NCBI GenBank assembly: GCA_016712355.1
Contig: JADJRF010000005.1
Span: forward strand, 1 to 64,000
Length of the DNA: 64,000 bases
Reading direction: 5' to 3'
Source: Vampirovibrionales bacterium
GTDB lineage: Bacteria; Cyanobacteriota; Vampirovibrionia; Vampirovibrionales; Vampirovibrionaceae
Shown: piece after piece, positions 54,980 to 63,931 of the stretch
How the letters are laid out: each line of letters begins with the position of its first letter
How positions within the stretch are numbered: the stretch's first letter is position 1
Notes under the pieces: generated by a model
The model's database searches: none
Seen by the model: only the letters and a program-made list of their open reading frames with translations
Told to the model about the DNA's origin: nothing
Position numbers and translations under genes: made by a program

Positions 54980-56077
54980 ATGAAGAGCGCTGCAACCCCG
55001 GTTCTCACAGGCGCTTGCGGATCGTTTAGTCTGCTGGCCCTGCCTCAGGAATCGCCGTTTGTTGCCATCGGCAAATCTCAAGACGATATTGCCGCGCTTG
55101 GGATGGGCTTCGGGCTTTCTGCGCAAAAAGCAGCCCGATTCGCTCAGGCTCTTTACGCAGAAGGGCCCGAAATCGCCGCGCGACAGCTCTCGCCAGAGGA
55201 GTACGCGAGCTGGATTCAGGCGGGTTATCATTTTTCGCCATTGACGGCCGTAGAAGAGTCGAGAGGAAGCGACGGGTCGCTCAGGTTACGCTGCCGACTC
55301 CTGGACGGCCGCACCAGCGAAGCCGTCTTGATTCCAGACGCCGACGGCCTGGGGCCAGCCGCCTGTCTGAGCGCCCTGGCTGGATGCGCGCTGGGATGCG
55401 TCTTTTGCGGCACAGGACGTTTGGGTTTTGAACACCAGCTAAAGCCCTCAGACATGCTCGCCATGTTTGCCGCCTTACGCGCGCGCAGCCCGCGCCCCGT
55501 GATGCGAGCTGCGTTCATGGGGCAAGGCGAGCCGTTAATGAATCTGGCGCACGTCATCAGCGCAATCGCCGTTCTCACGCGTGAATGGTCGCTGTCGCCC
55601 GCTGCGATTACCGTCTCGACCGCCGGCCTCCCGCCGCAGATGGCGCGCCTGGCGCAATCCCCCTTACCGCCGACGCTGGTTGTTTCGTTGCACGCCAGCG
55701 ACGATACGCTGCGTCAGCGCCTCATTCCAGTCGCCCGCAAATGGCCGCTGTCGGCATTAATGCCGGCCGTGCGCGAATATGCCCGCGTGACGCGCCGCCC
55801 CGTCACGATTCAGTACATGTTGCTCGCAGACGTCAACGATGCGCCAGAGCAGGCGCACGCGTTGGGAACGCTTCTGCGCGATCTGCCTTGTGAGGTCGCG
55901 CTGTCGCGCTATAATCCCGTCAATGTGGCAAGCGACGGGCCTGTCTTTACCCGTCCAAGCGTGGTACGCGCGCAGGAATTTCTGGAGATTTTGCGCAAGG
56001 ACGGACTGAATGCAAGTCTTCGGGCCGACTGGGGCGCTGAAATTGATGCGGGATGCGGGCAATTAGTGAATCGCTGA
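54980..56077 (+). CDS. rlmN: Radical SAM rRNA methyltransferase, RlmN family
   Basis: 365 residues. The cluster motif is ALAGCALGCVFCGTGRLGF (C-x3-C-x2-C), with FMGQGEPLMNL, VVSLHASDD, and the C-terminal AGCGQL that carries the methyl-carrying Cys. Methylates C2 of adenosine 2503 in 23S rRNA and of adenosine 37 in some tRNAs. The start is eight bases behind pheT, so both are in one transcript. The N-terminal 100 residues are shorter in conserved motifs than usual (AFMGQGEP rather than the usual NVVFMGMGEP context). Confidence 0.92.
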   Translation: MKSAATPVLTGACGSFSLLALPQESPFVAIGKSQDDIAALGMGFGLSAQKAARFAQALYAEGPEIAARQLSPEEYASWIQAGYHFSPLTAVEESRGSDGSLRLRCRLLDGRTSEAVLIPDADGLGPAACLSALAGCALGCVFCGTGRLGFEHQLKPSDMLAMFAALRARSPRPVMRAAFMGQGEPLMNLAHVISAIAVLTREWSLSPAAITVSTAGLPPQMARLAQSPLPPTLVVSLHASDDTLRQRLIPVARKWPLSALMPAVREYARVTRRPVTIQYMLLADVNDAPEQAHALGTLLRDLPCEVALSRYNPVNVASDGPVFTRPSVVRAQEFLEILRKDGLNASLRADWGAEIDAGCGQLVNR

Positions 56078-56177
56078 GACGCATCAGGCATCGATAGCCG
56101 ATGGCGGATCGCTTACTTCAGGCGATAGGTTTGGCGTACACTGGCGGCATGAATTCCACGGACAGGAGCCGTTCACA

Positions 56178-57140
56178 ATGGATCTTCAGACTCTTGAGAA
56201 AGCCGCGCCTCGCGTCGCGTTTGGCCAAACGCTGGCGGCGCTGGGCGCAGAGAATCCGAATCTGGTGGTGCTGGACGCCGACTTGTCCTGCTCCACGCAA
56301 ACCAAGCTGTTCGCCGATCGGTTCCCCGAGCGATTTTTTAATCAAGGCATCGCGGAAATGGATCTGGTCAATACCGCCGCAGGACTAGCGACCACCGGAA
56401 AAATCCCGGTCATCAGCACGTTCGCGCTTTTTGCCAGCGGCAAGGCATGGGAAGCGATTCGCAATACTGTCGCTTACTCAGGCCTGAACGTTAAAATCAT
56501 GCCGACGCACAGCGGGCTGAGCCTTGGCGAGGACGGCGCCAGTCACCAGTCCATTGAGGATATCGCCTTGATGCGGGTGATTCCCGATATGACCGTCATC
56601 GTTCCGTCTGACGCCCTCGAAACCGCACAGATCGTTCGCTGGGCGGTACAAGAACAAACGGGCCCATGTTACGTGCGCTTGGTGCGCCCCGTCTGCCCTA
56701 TCATTCACGATGCGTCTTTCCGCTGGAATCCGCTCAAAATGGAAGTAATGCGCGAAGGCGGGGACATCACGCTGGTTGCGACCGGGGAAATGACGTATCA
56801 CGCCCTGCTGGCTGCCGAAACGCTGGCCACAGAACACGGCGTGAAAGCCGACGTGCTGAATTGCTCGGTCATTAAACCGCTTGACGCGCAAACCCTCATC
56901 GCGAGCGTTCGCAAAACCGGGCGCGCCGTAACGATTGAGAGTCATCAAGTGATGGGTGGACTGGGGGGCGCCGTTTGCGAAGCCCTCTGCGAGAGCTTTC
57001 CCGTCCCCGTTAAGCGCCTCGGGGTGCAGGATCGCTTTGGCCAAAGCGGGACGGCTGAAGCGTTATTTGAAGCCTACGGCCTCGACGCCCCGGCCATCGT
57101 CCGCGCGGCATTGGAAATGACCCAACGCGTTCTCAAGTAA
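56178..57140 (+). CDS. Transketolase C-terminal half (split transketolase)
   Basis: 320 residues. It contains the pyrimidine-binding and C-terminal domains: LVVLDADLSCSTQTKLFADRFPERFFNQGIAEMDLVNTAAGLATTG, THSGLSLGEDGASHQSIEDIALMR, YVRLVRPVCP and the C-terminal fold VTIESHQVMGGLGGAVCEAL. The thiamine-diphosphate-binding N-terminal domain is missing, as in split transketolases whose N-terminal half is a separate gene; that partner is not in this window. AGGAG lies nine bases before ATG 56178. A role in pentose phosphate or isoprenoid-type chemistry depends on the partner. Confidence 0.88.
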   Translation: MDLQTLEKAAPRVAFGQTLAALGAENPNLVVLDADLSCSTQTKLFADRFPERFFNQGIAEMDLVNTAAGLATTGKIPVISTFALFASGKAWEAIRNTVAYSGLNVKIMPTHSGLSLGEDGASHQSIEDIALMRVIPDMTVIVPSDALETAQIVRWAVQEQTGPCYVRLVRPVCPIIHDASFRWNPLKMEVMREGGDITLVATGEMTYHALLAAETLATEHGVKADVLNCSVIKPLDAQTLIASVRKTGRAVTIESHQVMGGLGGAVCEALCESFPVPVKRLGVQDRFGQSGTAEALFEAYGLDAPAIVRAALEMTQRVLK

Positions 57141-57145
57141 AGGTC

Positions 57146-57607
57146 TTACAAAACGCGCAGCGCGTCCGACAACTCCTCAATGCTGGGCGAGCCCTGTTTG
57201 CCGTAGCGAATAACGCCGTCTTTGTCGATAAGATACACCGTGCGTTGAATGCCACCTTCTTCTTTAAGGGCATGATATGCCCGCGCCATCGACTTATCGG
57301 CGTCGCACAGAATCGGGAAGGCGTAGCCGTATTTGTCCGCAAAGCGCTGGTGACTCTCCACGCTGCCAGGATTAGAGGCCAGCACTGCCGCACCTAACGA
57401 AGACAGCGTGTCAAAGGATTCTTGCAGCGCGCACAGCTGGCGCGTACAACCAGGGGTTTGATCTTTAGGATAAAATACCAGAATCAGGTTTTTTCCCTGA
57501 TACTGGCTCAGGCTTACAGCGTCACTCTCGTTGCATGCGCTCAGGCTAAAGGGCGGCGCGGGGGTTCCGGGCGCGAGAGGTTGGTCAATAGCGGCGGCGG
57601 GAAGCAT
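57146..57607 (-). CDS. bcp: Peroxiredoxin, Bcp type
   Basis: 153 residues. APPFSLSACNESDAVSLSQYQGKNLILVFYPKDQTPGCTRQLCALQESF carries the peroxidatic Cys (PGCT) with a second Cys five residues later, the atypical 2-Cys Bcp pattern; SVESHQRFADKYGYAFPILCD and RTVYLIDKDGVIRYG complete the thioredoxin fold. AGGAGACAACCCGA before ATG 57607 fixes the start; the longer frame is rejected. Reduces hydroperoxides with thioredoxin. Confidence 0.92.
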   Translation of the reverse strand: MLPAAAIDQPLAPGTPAPPFSLSACNESDAVSLSQYQGKNLILVFYPKDQTPGCTRQLCALQESFDTLSSLGAAVLASNPGSVESHQRFADKYGYAFPILCDADKSMARAYHALKEEGGIQRTVYLIDKDGVIRYGKQGSPSIEELSDALRVL

Positions 57608-57724
57608 TCGGGTTGTCTCCTCTTGTCGATGGGTCTTATGAACGCCGTGGCAGAGGCGCCGGATCTTCAAAGCCGAACACGCTGCCGAAAGAAGCCTTTA
57701 CACGCATTTTAAAAGCGCCTGTCC

Positions 57725-57895
57725 CTATTTGAATTTGAAACGCAACGCGTCGTTGATATCCGCTCCCTGAAAGGGATTATGTATTGTATCATAACGACAG
57801 AGCCGGAGAGAAGACGAAAACTGCCTGAAATCGTCTTTGTTGCGAACTTTTTTCATTAACGCGCCAACGAGCGCCTTGTCTTGTCGCAACAGCAT
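57725..57895 (-). CDS. Possible small hypothetical protein, 56 residues
   Basis: A short frame from ATG 57895 (LLRQDKALVGALMKKVRNKD, ending DALRFKFK) in the gap between bcp and the thioredoxin gene. The residue mix is protein-like, but the ATG has no ribosome site and the frame overlaps the promoter region of the divergent gene. Weak candidate; the 340 bases between the two recognised genes may otherwise be regulatory only. Confidence 0.25.
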   Translation of the reverse strand: MLLRQDKALVGALMKKVRNKDDFRQFSSSLRLCRYDTIHNPFQGADINDALRFKFK

Positions 57896-57946
57896 CGGGT
57901 ACACTGCAGAGCATCGAAACGCCAATAAAAGGAGGGTTTCTCGCCA

Positions 57947-58459
57947 ATGAAGACCCGCGCTAAATCGCAAATTTTAATCTTGCTGGGGCTGATTGTTCTG
58001 GCGATGGGCTTGTTTTTGGGGTATCTGCACTGGTCTCCCTTCTTGCCGAAGGGCCAGGACGCGTCTCAAGCCGAGGCCGCCACCCAGAATAAAACGTTTG
58101 AGGGTATTCGCCCAGTTGCGTCCACTGAGACGCTGGCCTTGTTCCCGGAAGCCAAGGGTCGGCCCATTCTCCTGGCTTTCGGTTCGGAATACTGCATTGA
58201 CTGCCAGCGGCTGAAGCCCATTCTGGAGGAGGCCCTGAGCCCCCACAAGAAGATTTATGCCATTCATCTGGATATTCGCGGCGATCAACAACAATATCCA
58301 CAAGTATTTGAAGCCTTTAAACCCAGCGTCGTGCCGCTGATGGTTTTTATCGCCCCAGACGGAACGGTTCGCAACGTGATAACAGGCGTTCCAGCGGCGC
58401 GAAAACTGGAAAGCGAATTGCAGGCCCTTGAACAACATCCGGGCAAGGGCCGTGCTTGA
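57947..58459 (+). CDS. Membrane-anchored thioredoxin-like protein
   Basis: 170 residues. GGAGG lies eleven bases before ATG 57947. A signal anchor (ILILLGLIVLAMGLFLGYLHW) is followed by a thioredoxin fold with FGSEYCIDCQRLKPIL as the CxxC active site and PSVVPLMVFIAPDGTV with the cis-proline. It faces the periplasm and probably takes electrons from the CcdA-like protein encoded directly downstream. Confidence 0.9.
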   Translation: MKTRAKSQILILLGLIVLAMGLFLGYLHWSPFLPKGQDASQAEAATQNKTFEGIRPVASTETLALFPEAKGRPILLAFGSEYCIDCQRLKPILEEALSPHKKIYAIHLDIRGDQQQYPQVFEAFKPSVVPLMVFIAPDGTVRNVITGVPAARKLESELQALEQHPGKGRA

Positions 58460-59189
58460 AGCGCTCTTTCATGACGCCCTGCAAGCGCCCTCGCTCACCG
58501 TTGTTGCGCTGTCGTATCTGGGCGGGGTAGCCAGTACGCTTTTGCCTTGCTGCATTGGCATGATTCCGATTATGGTCGGCTATATGGGCGGCTATGCTGA
58601 TACGTCCACGCGGGCGGATGTGTTCATTCAGGTGATGCTGTACATCGTGGGCCTGGCCATTGTGATGACCGCGCTGGGGGTTATAAGCAGTCTCGCGGGC
58701 ATTACCTTCGGCAGTTGGATTGGCGGCGGCTGGTACCTGTTTGCGGGATCCATCGCCATTGTAATGGGGCTCAAGCTGCTGGACGTTATCCGGCTGCCGA
58801 TGCCCTCGTTTGTACGTAAACTGCCACAAGCCGGGCATGATAAATCCGGCTGGATGCGTTATGCCGCGCCCGTAGGGCTGGGCGTGGCATTCGGGCTGGC
58901 CTCGTCTCCCTGCGGCACGCCCTTTCTGGCAGGGGTGTTGAGCCTGATCAGCAATTCCAAAAGCATCGTCGTCGGCGCGTTGAGCCTGTTCGCTTATGCC
59001 GTCGGGCAAGGCACCCTCTTGCTAATTGTCGGGATGTTTACCGGATTAATCAAGCATAAAGCCGTTTTAGGTCGCGTGGGGCCCATAATGAGCGCAGTCA
59101 GCGGGGTTGTATTTTTGGTAGCGGGGCTTTTCCTCGCGCTTGAAGGTTTGGGATTCCCCTTTGCCAAGCTGATGCCGGGATTGTTTTAA
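58452..59189 (+). CDS. ccdA: CcdA/DsbD-type membrane thiol transporter
   Basis: 245 residues, about six membrane helices with the two Cys pairs typical of the family: STLLPCCIGMIPIMVGYMGGY and GLASSPCGTPFLAGVLSL. Carries reducing equivalents from cytoplasmic thioredoxin to the periplasm. GTG 58452 overlaps the last codons of the thioredoxin gene and has AAGG three bases upstream; TTG 58428 is an alternative. The overlap indicates translational coupling and a shared function. Confidence 0.88.
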   Translation: MLEALFHDALQAPSLTVVALSYLGGVASTLLPCCIGMIPIMVGYMGGYADTSTRADVFIQVMLYIVGLAIVMTALGVISSLAGITFGSWIGGGWYLFAGSIAIVMGLKLLDVIRLPMPSFVRKLPQAGHDKSGWMRYAAPVGLGVAFGLASSPCGTPFLAGVLSLISNSKSIVVGALSLFAYAVGQGTLLLIVGMFTGLIKHKAVLGRVGPIMSAVSGVVFLVAGLFLALEGLGFPFAKLMPGLF

Positions 59190-59193
59190 GGCG

Positions 59194-59814
59194 ATGATTC
59201 GTCTGACCGGCGGCGAATGGAATCGTCGCCAGCTGACAGCGCCGCCGGGGCGAAAAACCCGCCCCACCACGGCGCGCGTGCGCCAGAGCGTGATGGCGAA
59301 GCTGACATCGCATCTGCCCGGCGCGCGCATTCTGGACGTCTTTGCCGGTTCCGGCGCGATGAGTTTTGAGGCGCTAAGCCGCGGGGCGACGTATGCGCTG
59401 TTATTTGAACGAGACCGCCACGCAAGCCGCCTGATTGAGGAAAACGCGCGGCGACTGGCCCTTGACGCCAATCGCCTGAAAGTGAGAACCGGCGACGCGT
59501 TGCGCCTATTACGCGAATCAGCGGCAGCGCCTTTCGATATCCTCTATCTGGATCCGCCGTATGGGTACGAACACTGGCAAGAAACGCTGGGACTGCTGGT
59601 AGAATACGCCTGGCTGGTCCCCGGCGGCCTCACGCTGGCGGAACGTCGCCGACGCGATCCCGCCCCGACAGCCGAAGGCTGGCAAGAGTCGCAGGCATGG
59701 ATCTACGGCGATACAGTCGTCAGCGTGTTGGAATGCGCTGCGACTTCGCCGATAATGGCCATGCCATTCCTACTCGGAGAAGCGGATTCTGATGAGCACA
59801 ATTCCCCCTGCTGA
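59194..59814 (+). CDS. rsmD: 16S rRNA m2G966 methyltransferase RsmD
   Basis: 206 residues. MIRLTGGEWNRRQLTAPPG, RPTTARVRQSVMAKL, ILDVFAGSGAMSFEALSRGA (SAM site) and ILYLDPPYGYEHWQ (N/DPPY catalytic motif) define the family. Methylates G966 of 16S rRNA in the 30S subunit. Starts four bases after ccdA. The C-terminus runs 23 bases past the start of the next gene, so the last residues (EADSDEHNSPC) are shared sequence. Confidence 0.95.
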   Translation: MIRLTGGEWNRRQLTAPPGRKTRPTTARVRQSVMAKLTSHLPGARILDVFAGSGAMSFEALSRGATYALLFERDRHASRLIEENARRLALDANRLKVRTGDALRLLRESAAAPFDILYLDPPYGYEHWQETLGLLVEYAWLVPGGLTLAERRRRDPAPTAEGWQESQAWIYGDTVVSVLECAATSPIMAMPFLLGEADSDEHNSPC

Positions 59815-60616
59815 CGCCTGCTCGCCTGAGCCTTCTCAGATCGCAGCGTCCAGCGTTTACGGCCCCGTCGTGTCGTGGCGCGCGGGACGCTCGCTGGGCG
59901 TTGATCTGTTGCTGCAAACATCGATTTGCTCGTTTAATTGCATCTATTGCCAACTCGGGGAGATTCAGCAGAAAACGCGCGAGCGGGCAATTTATGTCGA
60001 AACCGCACGGGTTGAGCGCGATTTTCGGCACAGCGACTGGCGAGAGGCGGACATTGTGACGTTCAGCGGCAGCGGCGAGCCAACACTGGCCCTGAATCTG
60101 GCCGAAGTGATTCGTTTTGTGAAAGAGTACAGCCAGAAACCGGTGATGGTCCTGACCAACGGCACCATGCTACACGACCCCGCCGTTTGCGCAGACCTGA
60201 AAGAAGCTGATATTGTGTCCGTCAAGCTTGATGCGGCAAGCGAAGCGGTTTTTCAGCGCATGAATCGTCCTGTTGCAGGCGTTTCGCTGGCAGGCGTTGT
60301 TGAGGGCGCGATCGCCCTTCGGCAGTCGTATACGGGCAAGCTCTGCCTGCAATGCATGCTGATGCCCGGGAATTTATCGGAAGCCGAAGCCATGGCAGAC
60401 ATAGCCGCACGGATTCAGCCCGACGAGATCCAACTAAACACGCCCAAGCGTCCGTACCCGCTCTCATGGACGCTGGAATCGCGCGGCAATCATGGCGAGT
60501 CGTCGGTGGCGAGTCGCGCGCTGCGCACGCTGACGCCTCAAGAAGCCGCCGATGTCGCGCAGATGTTCCGCACACGCACCCGCTTGCCTGTTTCGTCAGT
60601 GTATCGCGAGGAGTAG
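59792..60616 (+). CDS. Radical SAM protein, wyosine-type family
   Basis: 274 residues. The cluster motif is SICSFNCIYCQLG (C-x3-C-x2-C) after a short N-terminal region with SVYGPVVSWRAGRSLGVDLL. GEPTLALNLAEVI, VMVLTNGTML, IVSVKLDAASEAVFQRMNRP and EIQLNTPKRPYPLSW are the SAM-binding and substrate parts, as in the family including TYW1-like and MJ0683-type proteins. The reaction is unknown; it does not match biotin, lipoate or MiaB enzymes. Starts inside rsmD. Confidence 0.85.
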   Translation: MSTIPPADACSPEPSQIAASSVYGPVVSWRAGRSLGVDLLLQTSICSFNCIYCQLGEIQQKTRERAIYVETARVERDFRHSDWREADIVTFSGSGEPTLALNLAEVIRFVKEYSQKPVMVLTNGTMLHDPAVCADLKEADIVSVKLDAASEAVFQRMNRPVAGVSLAGVVEGAIALRQSYTGKLCLQCMLMPGNLSEAEAMADIAARIQPDEIQLNTPKRPYPLSWTLESRGNHGESSVASRALRTLTPQEAADVAQMFRTRTRLPVSSVYREE

Positions 60617-60858
60617 TGTAAGAAATTTTCTCGACTCTTGTGGCCTCTACTGTGGGCAGACGGGCTTTCAATTTGATCCCCCCTTTAATTTCAGGCCCTT
60701 TCTCTAAAAATCTAAACGTTTGAGGCAAAATCGATCGCTTCCCGCGCTCATGTGGGAGGGGAATCTCCCCCGCCTGAACGAGGAAAAACCTGCCCGCCGT
60801 CGTTACACTGAACTTAGAGAGACGCGGCGTTTTAACGAGAGTTCAGGAGTGTGGACAC

Positions 60859-61188
60859 GTGGATGCATTGAGCGGCGGAACCGATCTGCAGCTGACGATT
60901 CAACAGCTCAACCCCCTTAAAATCGCGCGCCCGGGCGTGGGGGACGATGCCCAAACCGAGTCGGCGCTAAATAGCTTTGGCGATTTGCTCAAATCTGAGC
61001 TGAATAAAATCTCCCAGACCCAGGAGATGGCCGGCGAGGCTGTTCAAACCTACGCCGCAGGCGGGGATATTGAACTCCACCAAGTCATTACCTCCGTGGA
61101 AAAAGCGGATCTCTCGCTGCAACTGGCAACGCAGATTCGCAATAAGCTGGTGGGCGCGTATCAGGAACTGAGCCGGATGCAGGTGTAA
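60859..61188 (+). CDS. fliE: Flagellar hook-basal body protein FliE
   Basis: 109 residues, starting GTG 60859 with AGGAG nine bases upstream. The C-terminal part matches FliE: FGDLLKSELNKISQTQEMAGEAVQTYAAGGDIELHQVITSVEKADLSLQLATQIRNKLVGAYQELSRMQV, the junction protein between the MS ring and the rod. Usually flgB and flgC precede it; here the upstream 240 bases are gene-free, so this operon starts with fliE. fliF follows four bases later. Confidence 0.95.
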   Translation: MDALSGGTDLQLTIQQLNPLKIARPGVGDDAQTESALNSFGDLLKSELNKISQTQEMAGEAVQTYAAGGDIELHQVITSVEKADLSLQLATQIRNKLVGAYQELSRMQV

Positions 61189-61191
61189 GCC

Positions 61192-62775
61192 ATGGTCGCT
61201 AAGCGGGTCAAGGGCTTCGCCAGCGCATTCACGGACCGTTGGAACGCGCTCAGCCTGACGCAAAAAATCCTTGCGGGCACGATGATTCTGGCCCTGATGT
61301 TGTCGAGCTTTTTTCTGTTTCAGACCGCGCAAGACGACTACGAGGTGCTGTACTCGAACCTGAGTCTGGAAGACGCCGCCGCCATCGCCGCCAAGCTCAA
61401 AGAACAGAAAAAGCCTTTTAAAGTCGCCGCCGACGGTACGACGATTCTGGCGCCTCGCGGCGAGAAAAACGCCCTGATTCTGGAAACCGCCGGTGAGCTG
61501 ACCAGCGAGAAAACCGTCAATTTGACGCAGATCCCTCCGGTCGTATCGGGCGAAGTACAAAAAGAATGGATTAAAAAGCTCAACGCCAATACGATCATTG
61601 CGGTATTGAAATCGATTAGCGGCATTAAAAACGCTCAAGTCATCATCTCGCAACCCGATCACGCGCTGTTTGCCGATGACGAAGAACCGCCCACAGCCTC
61701 GGTCATGCTCATGGTGGAACCCGGATTTCGTCTGCGCGAAGAACAGGTCAAAACCATTAAAAATCTGGTATCGCACGCCGTGCCCGGCCTCAAGCCAGAA
61801 AACGTCGCCATCGCCGACAACGCGGGCAACACGTTGGAAGGCGCCAACAGCCCCAGCGGGATTATCTCCACCGGCGAAACCCGACGCAAGCAATACGAAG
61901 ACGAAACGGCCAAAAAAGTCTTAAAAATGCTCGCGCCTGTAGTCGGCAAAGATAACGTCGTCGTCGCCGTCAGCGCGATTTTGAATTTCGATCAGGCGCA
62001 AACCAATATTCACCGGATTATTCCCGCAGGGGGCGATAGCGAGACCCCTACGGGGGTAGCCATTAGCACCCAAAAACAAACTGAAGAGTATGCCAACGGC
62101 AAGAAGAAAGCCGCCGGCGGCGAACCGGGCGTCGAATCCAACGCAGCGCCCAGCTATCCATCGCAAGAGGACGAACAGAAGGAAAACAAAGACAATCTGT
62201 ACAAATTCAACAAATCAACGACCAATTACGAAATCTCCAAGGAAGATAAGACCGTCGTCTACGCTCCCGGGGCCATTGATCGGCTCACAGTAGCCGTTGT
62301 CCTGAACAAAGTGCTGACCGCACAAGAAACCGAAGAAATCCGAGATCTGGTCGCCAACGCCGCCGGTGTGGACCTGGCTCGGGGCGATTCCATTGACATT
62401 AAGGGATTCCAGTTCTCCCAACCGCTGACGGATAAAGAAAAAGACCTTAACGACACCATCAAACAGGATCAGGAAAAAGCCTTCTGGCTGCATCTGGCGA
62501 CTATTATCGTGATTGGCCTGATGGTCGTCGTCGCGCTGGTCGTCTTCTACCTGCTGATTAAACAGCCCGCCGAAGGAGAACTCGTCGAGCAGGAGGAAGA
62601 ACCCTACCCCTTCTTCGAGCCGCAAGAGGCCATGATTGAAAGCACGCCGGTTCCCATTCTGGAAGCCAAGCTCGACCCGGAAATGGAATTGATGCGCGAA
62701 TCGATTAACGGCGCCGTTGAGAAAGATCCGGTCGAAGCCGCGCGCCTGCTGGTCACGTATATGAAAGACATGTAG
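61192..62775 (+). CDS. fliF: Flagellar MS-ring protein FliF
   Basis: 527 residues. An N-terminal membrane helix (ILAGTMILALMLSSFFLFQ), ring-building motifs RBM1-2 (YEVLYSNLSLEDAAAIAAKLKEQKKPFKV, AQVIISQPDHALFADDEEPPTASVMLMVEPG), RBM3 and a long acidic loop rich in Lys, Glu and Asn (SYPSQEDEQKENKDNLYKF), then a C-terminal membrane helix (LATIIVIGLMVVVALVVFYLLI) and a cytoplasmic FliG-binding tail (EMELMRESINGAVEKDPVEAARLLVTYMKDM). Normal length for the family. It is the base on which the rotor is built. Confidence 0.96.
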   Translation: MVAKRVKGFASAFTDRWNALSLTQKILAGTMILALMLSSFFLFQTAQDDYEVLYSNLSLEDAAAIAAKLKEQKKPFKVAADGTTILAPRGEKNALILETAGELTSEKTVNLTQIPPVVSGEVQKEWIKKLNANTIIAVLKSISGIKNAQVIISQPDHALFADDEEPPTASVMLMVEPGFRLREEQVKTIKNLVSHAVPGLKPENVAIADNAGNTLEGANSPSGIISTGETRRKQYEDETAKKVLKMLAPVVGKDNVVVAVSAILNFDQAQTNIHRIIPAGGDSETPTGVAISTQKQTEEYANGKKKAAGGEPGVESNAAPSYPSQEDEQKENKDNLYKFNKSTTNYEISKEDKTVVYAPGAIDRLTVAVVLNKVLTAQETEEIRDLVANAAGVDLARGDSIDIKGFQFSQPLTDKEKDLNDTIKQDQEKAFWLHLATIIVIGLMVVVALVVFYLLIKQPAEGELVEQEEEPYPFFEPQEAMIESTPVPILEAKLDPEMELMRESINGAVEKDPVEAARLLVTYMKDM

Positions 62776-62835
62776 ACGCCCGCTGATTTTCCCTCGTCAT
62801 ATTTCCCTTTTCAGAAGGAAGCAAGCCCAACCGCC

Positions 62836-63873
62836 ATGGCAGAAAGCGCCCTCCACGAACTCTCACTGAGCACCATGAGCAACTCCCAAAAAGTTGCGGC
62901 GCTGCTGATTGCGCTTGGCCCCAAAACCGCCTCAGAGATTATGAAAAACATCTCTGAAGAAACCGAAGTGGAACATCTGGCGCTGGAAATTGCCTCCATG
63001 AACAAGCTCTCGCCAGAGCTGCTGAATCAGGTACTCAATGAATTTTACGCCCTGTTTCAGGCCAGTGGATATTTGGCGACAGGCGGCGTCACCTACGCCC
63101 GAACTGTGTTAGAAGCTGCCTACGGCCCCTCTCAGGCTGATAAAATTCTGGAGCGTCTGGTCGCAACGCTGCAAACCAATCCCTTTGATTTTTTCAACAA
63201 CGCCGATCCCGCTCAATTAGCGACCTCTTTTCAGAACGAGAATCCACAACTGGTTGCGCTGGTGCTGGCCTATCTCAAGCCCGATCGCGCCGCCGCGATC
63301 ATGGGCGATTTACCTCCCGAGATGCAGGCCAACGTGGCCACGCGCATCGCCGATATGGACCGTACCAACCCCGAAGTTCTGCGCGAAGTCGAGCGCATTC
63401 TGGAGAGTAAATTCTCGTCTGTCGTGTCGGCGGACTTCAGCCTCGCGGGTGGCGTCGAATCGCTCGCCGAGATTCTCAACCGCTCGGATCGCGCCACCGA
63501 GAAAGCCATTCTCGACAATCTGGAAATGCGCGACCCCGAAACAGCCGAGCGCGTTCGCGAACTCATGTTCGTCTTCGAGGATATTATTCATCTCGACGAT
63601 CGCTCTATTCAGCGCGTGTTGCGCGAAGTGGAGACCAAAGATCTAGCACTCTCACTCAAAGGCTCCAACGAAGACGTCAAGCAAAAAATCCTCCGAAATA
63701 TGTCCGAGCGCGCGTCTGCGATGCTCACCGACGATATGGAATACATGGGCCCGGTCCGCGCGCGCGACGTGTCCGAGAAGCAGACTTATATTGTCGGCGT
63801 TATTCGAGCATTGGAAGCTGCCGGCGAGATCACCGTCAATCGCGGGGGCGATGAGGATGAGTATATCGCCTAA
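62836..63873 (+). CDS. fliG: Flagellar motor switch protein FliG
   Basis: 345 residues. The N-terminal domain (KVAALLIALGPKTASEIMKNISEETEVEHLALEIASMNKLS) binds FliF; the middle domain carries AEIL-NRSDRATEKAILDNL and the EHPQ-like motif region; the C-terminal torque domain shows LMFVFEDIIHLDDRSIQRVLREVETKDLALSLKGSNEDVKQKILRNMSERASAMLTDDMEYMGPVRARDVSEKQ with the charged torque residues intact. ATG 62836. Follows fliF by 60 bases. The operon appears to end after it. Confidence 0.96.
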   Translation: MAESALHELSLSTMSNSQKVAALLIALGPKTASEIMKNISEETEVEHLALEIASMNKLSPELLNQVLNEFYALFQASGYLATGGVTYARTVLEAAYGPSQADKILERLVATLQTNPFDFFNNADPAQLATSFQNENPQLVALVLAYLKPDRAAAIMGDLPPEMQANVATRIADMDRTNPEVLREVERILESKFSSVVSADFSLAGGVESLAEILNRSDRATEKAILDNLEMRDPETAERVRELMFVFEDIIHLDDRSIQRVLREVETKDLALSLKGSNEDVKQKILRNMSERASAMLTDDMEYMGPVRARDVSEKQTYIVGVIRALEAAGEITVNRGGDEDEYIA

Positions 63874-63898
63874 TTCTGCGGATTTAAGGCTAGAATCT

Positions 63899-63931
63899 GG
63901 CCTTGGGAGGGCGTTCCCCCCTCCCAAGGCC
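63899..63931 (+). terminator. Long perfect hairpin behind fliG
   Basis: A perfect 13-base stem GGCCTTGGGAGGG/CCCTCCCAAGGCC with a short loop begins 25 bases behind the fliG stop. T6 follows about 20 bases later, and the G- and C-runs around it are further hairpin-capable. Probably terminates the flagellar operon. Confidence 0.65.
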
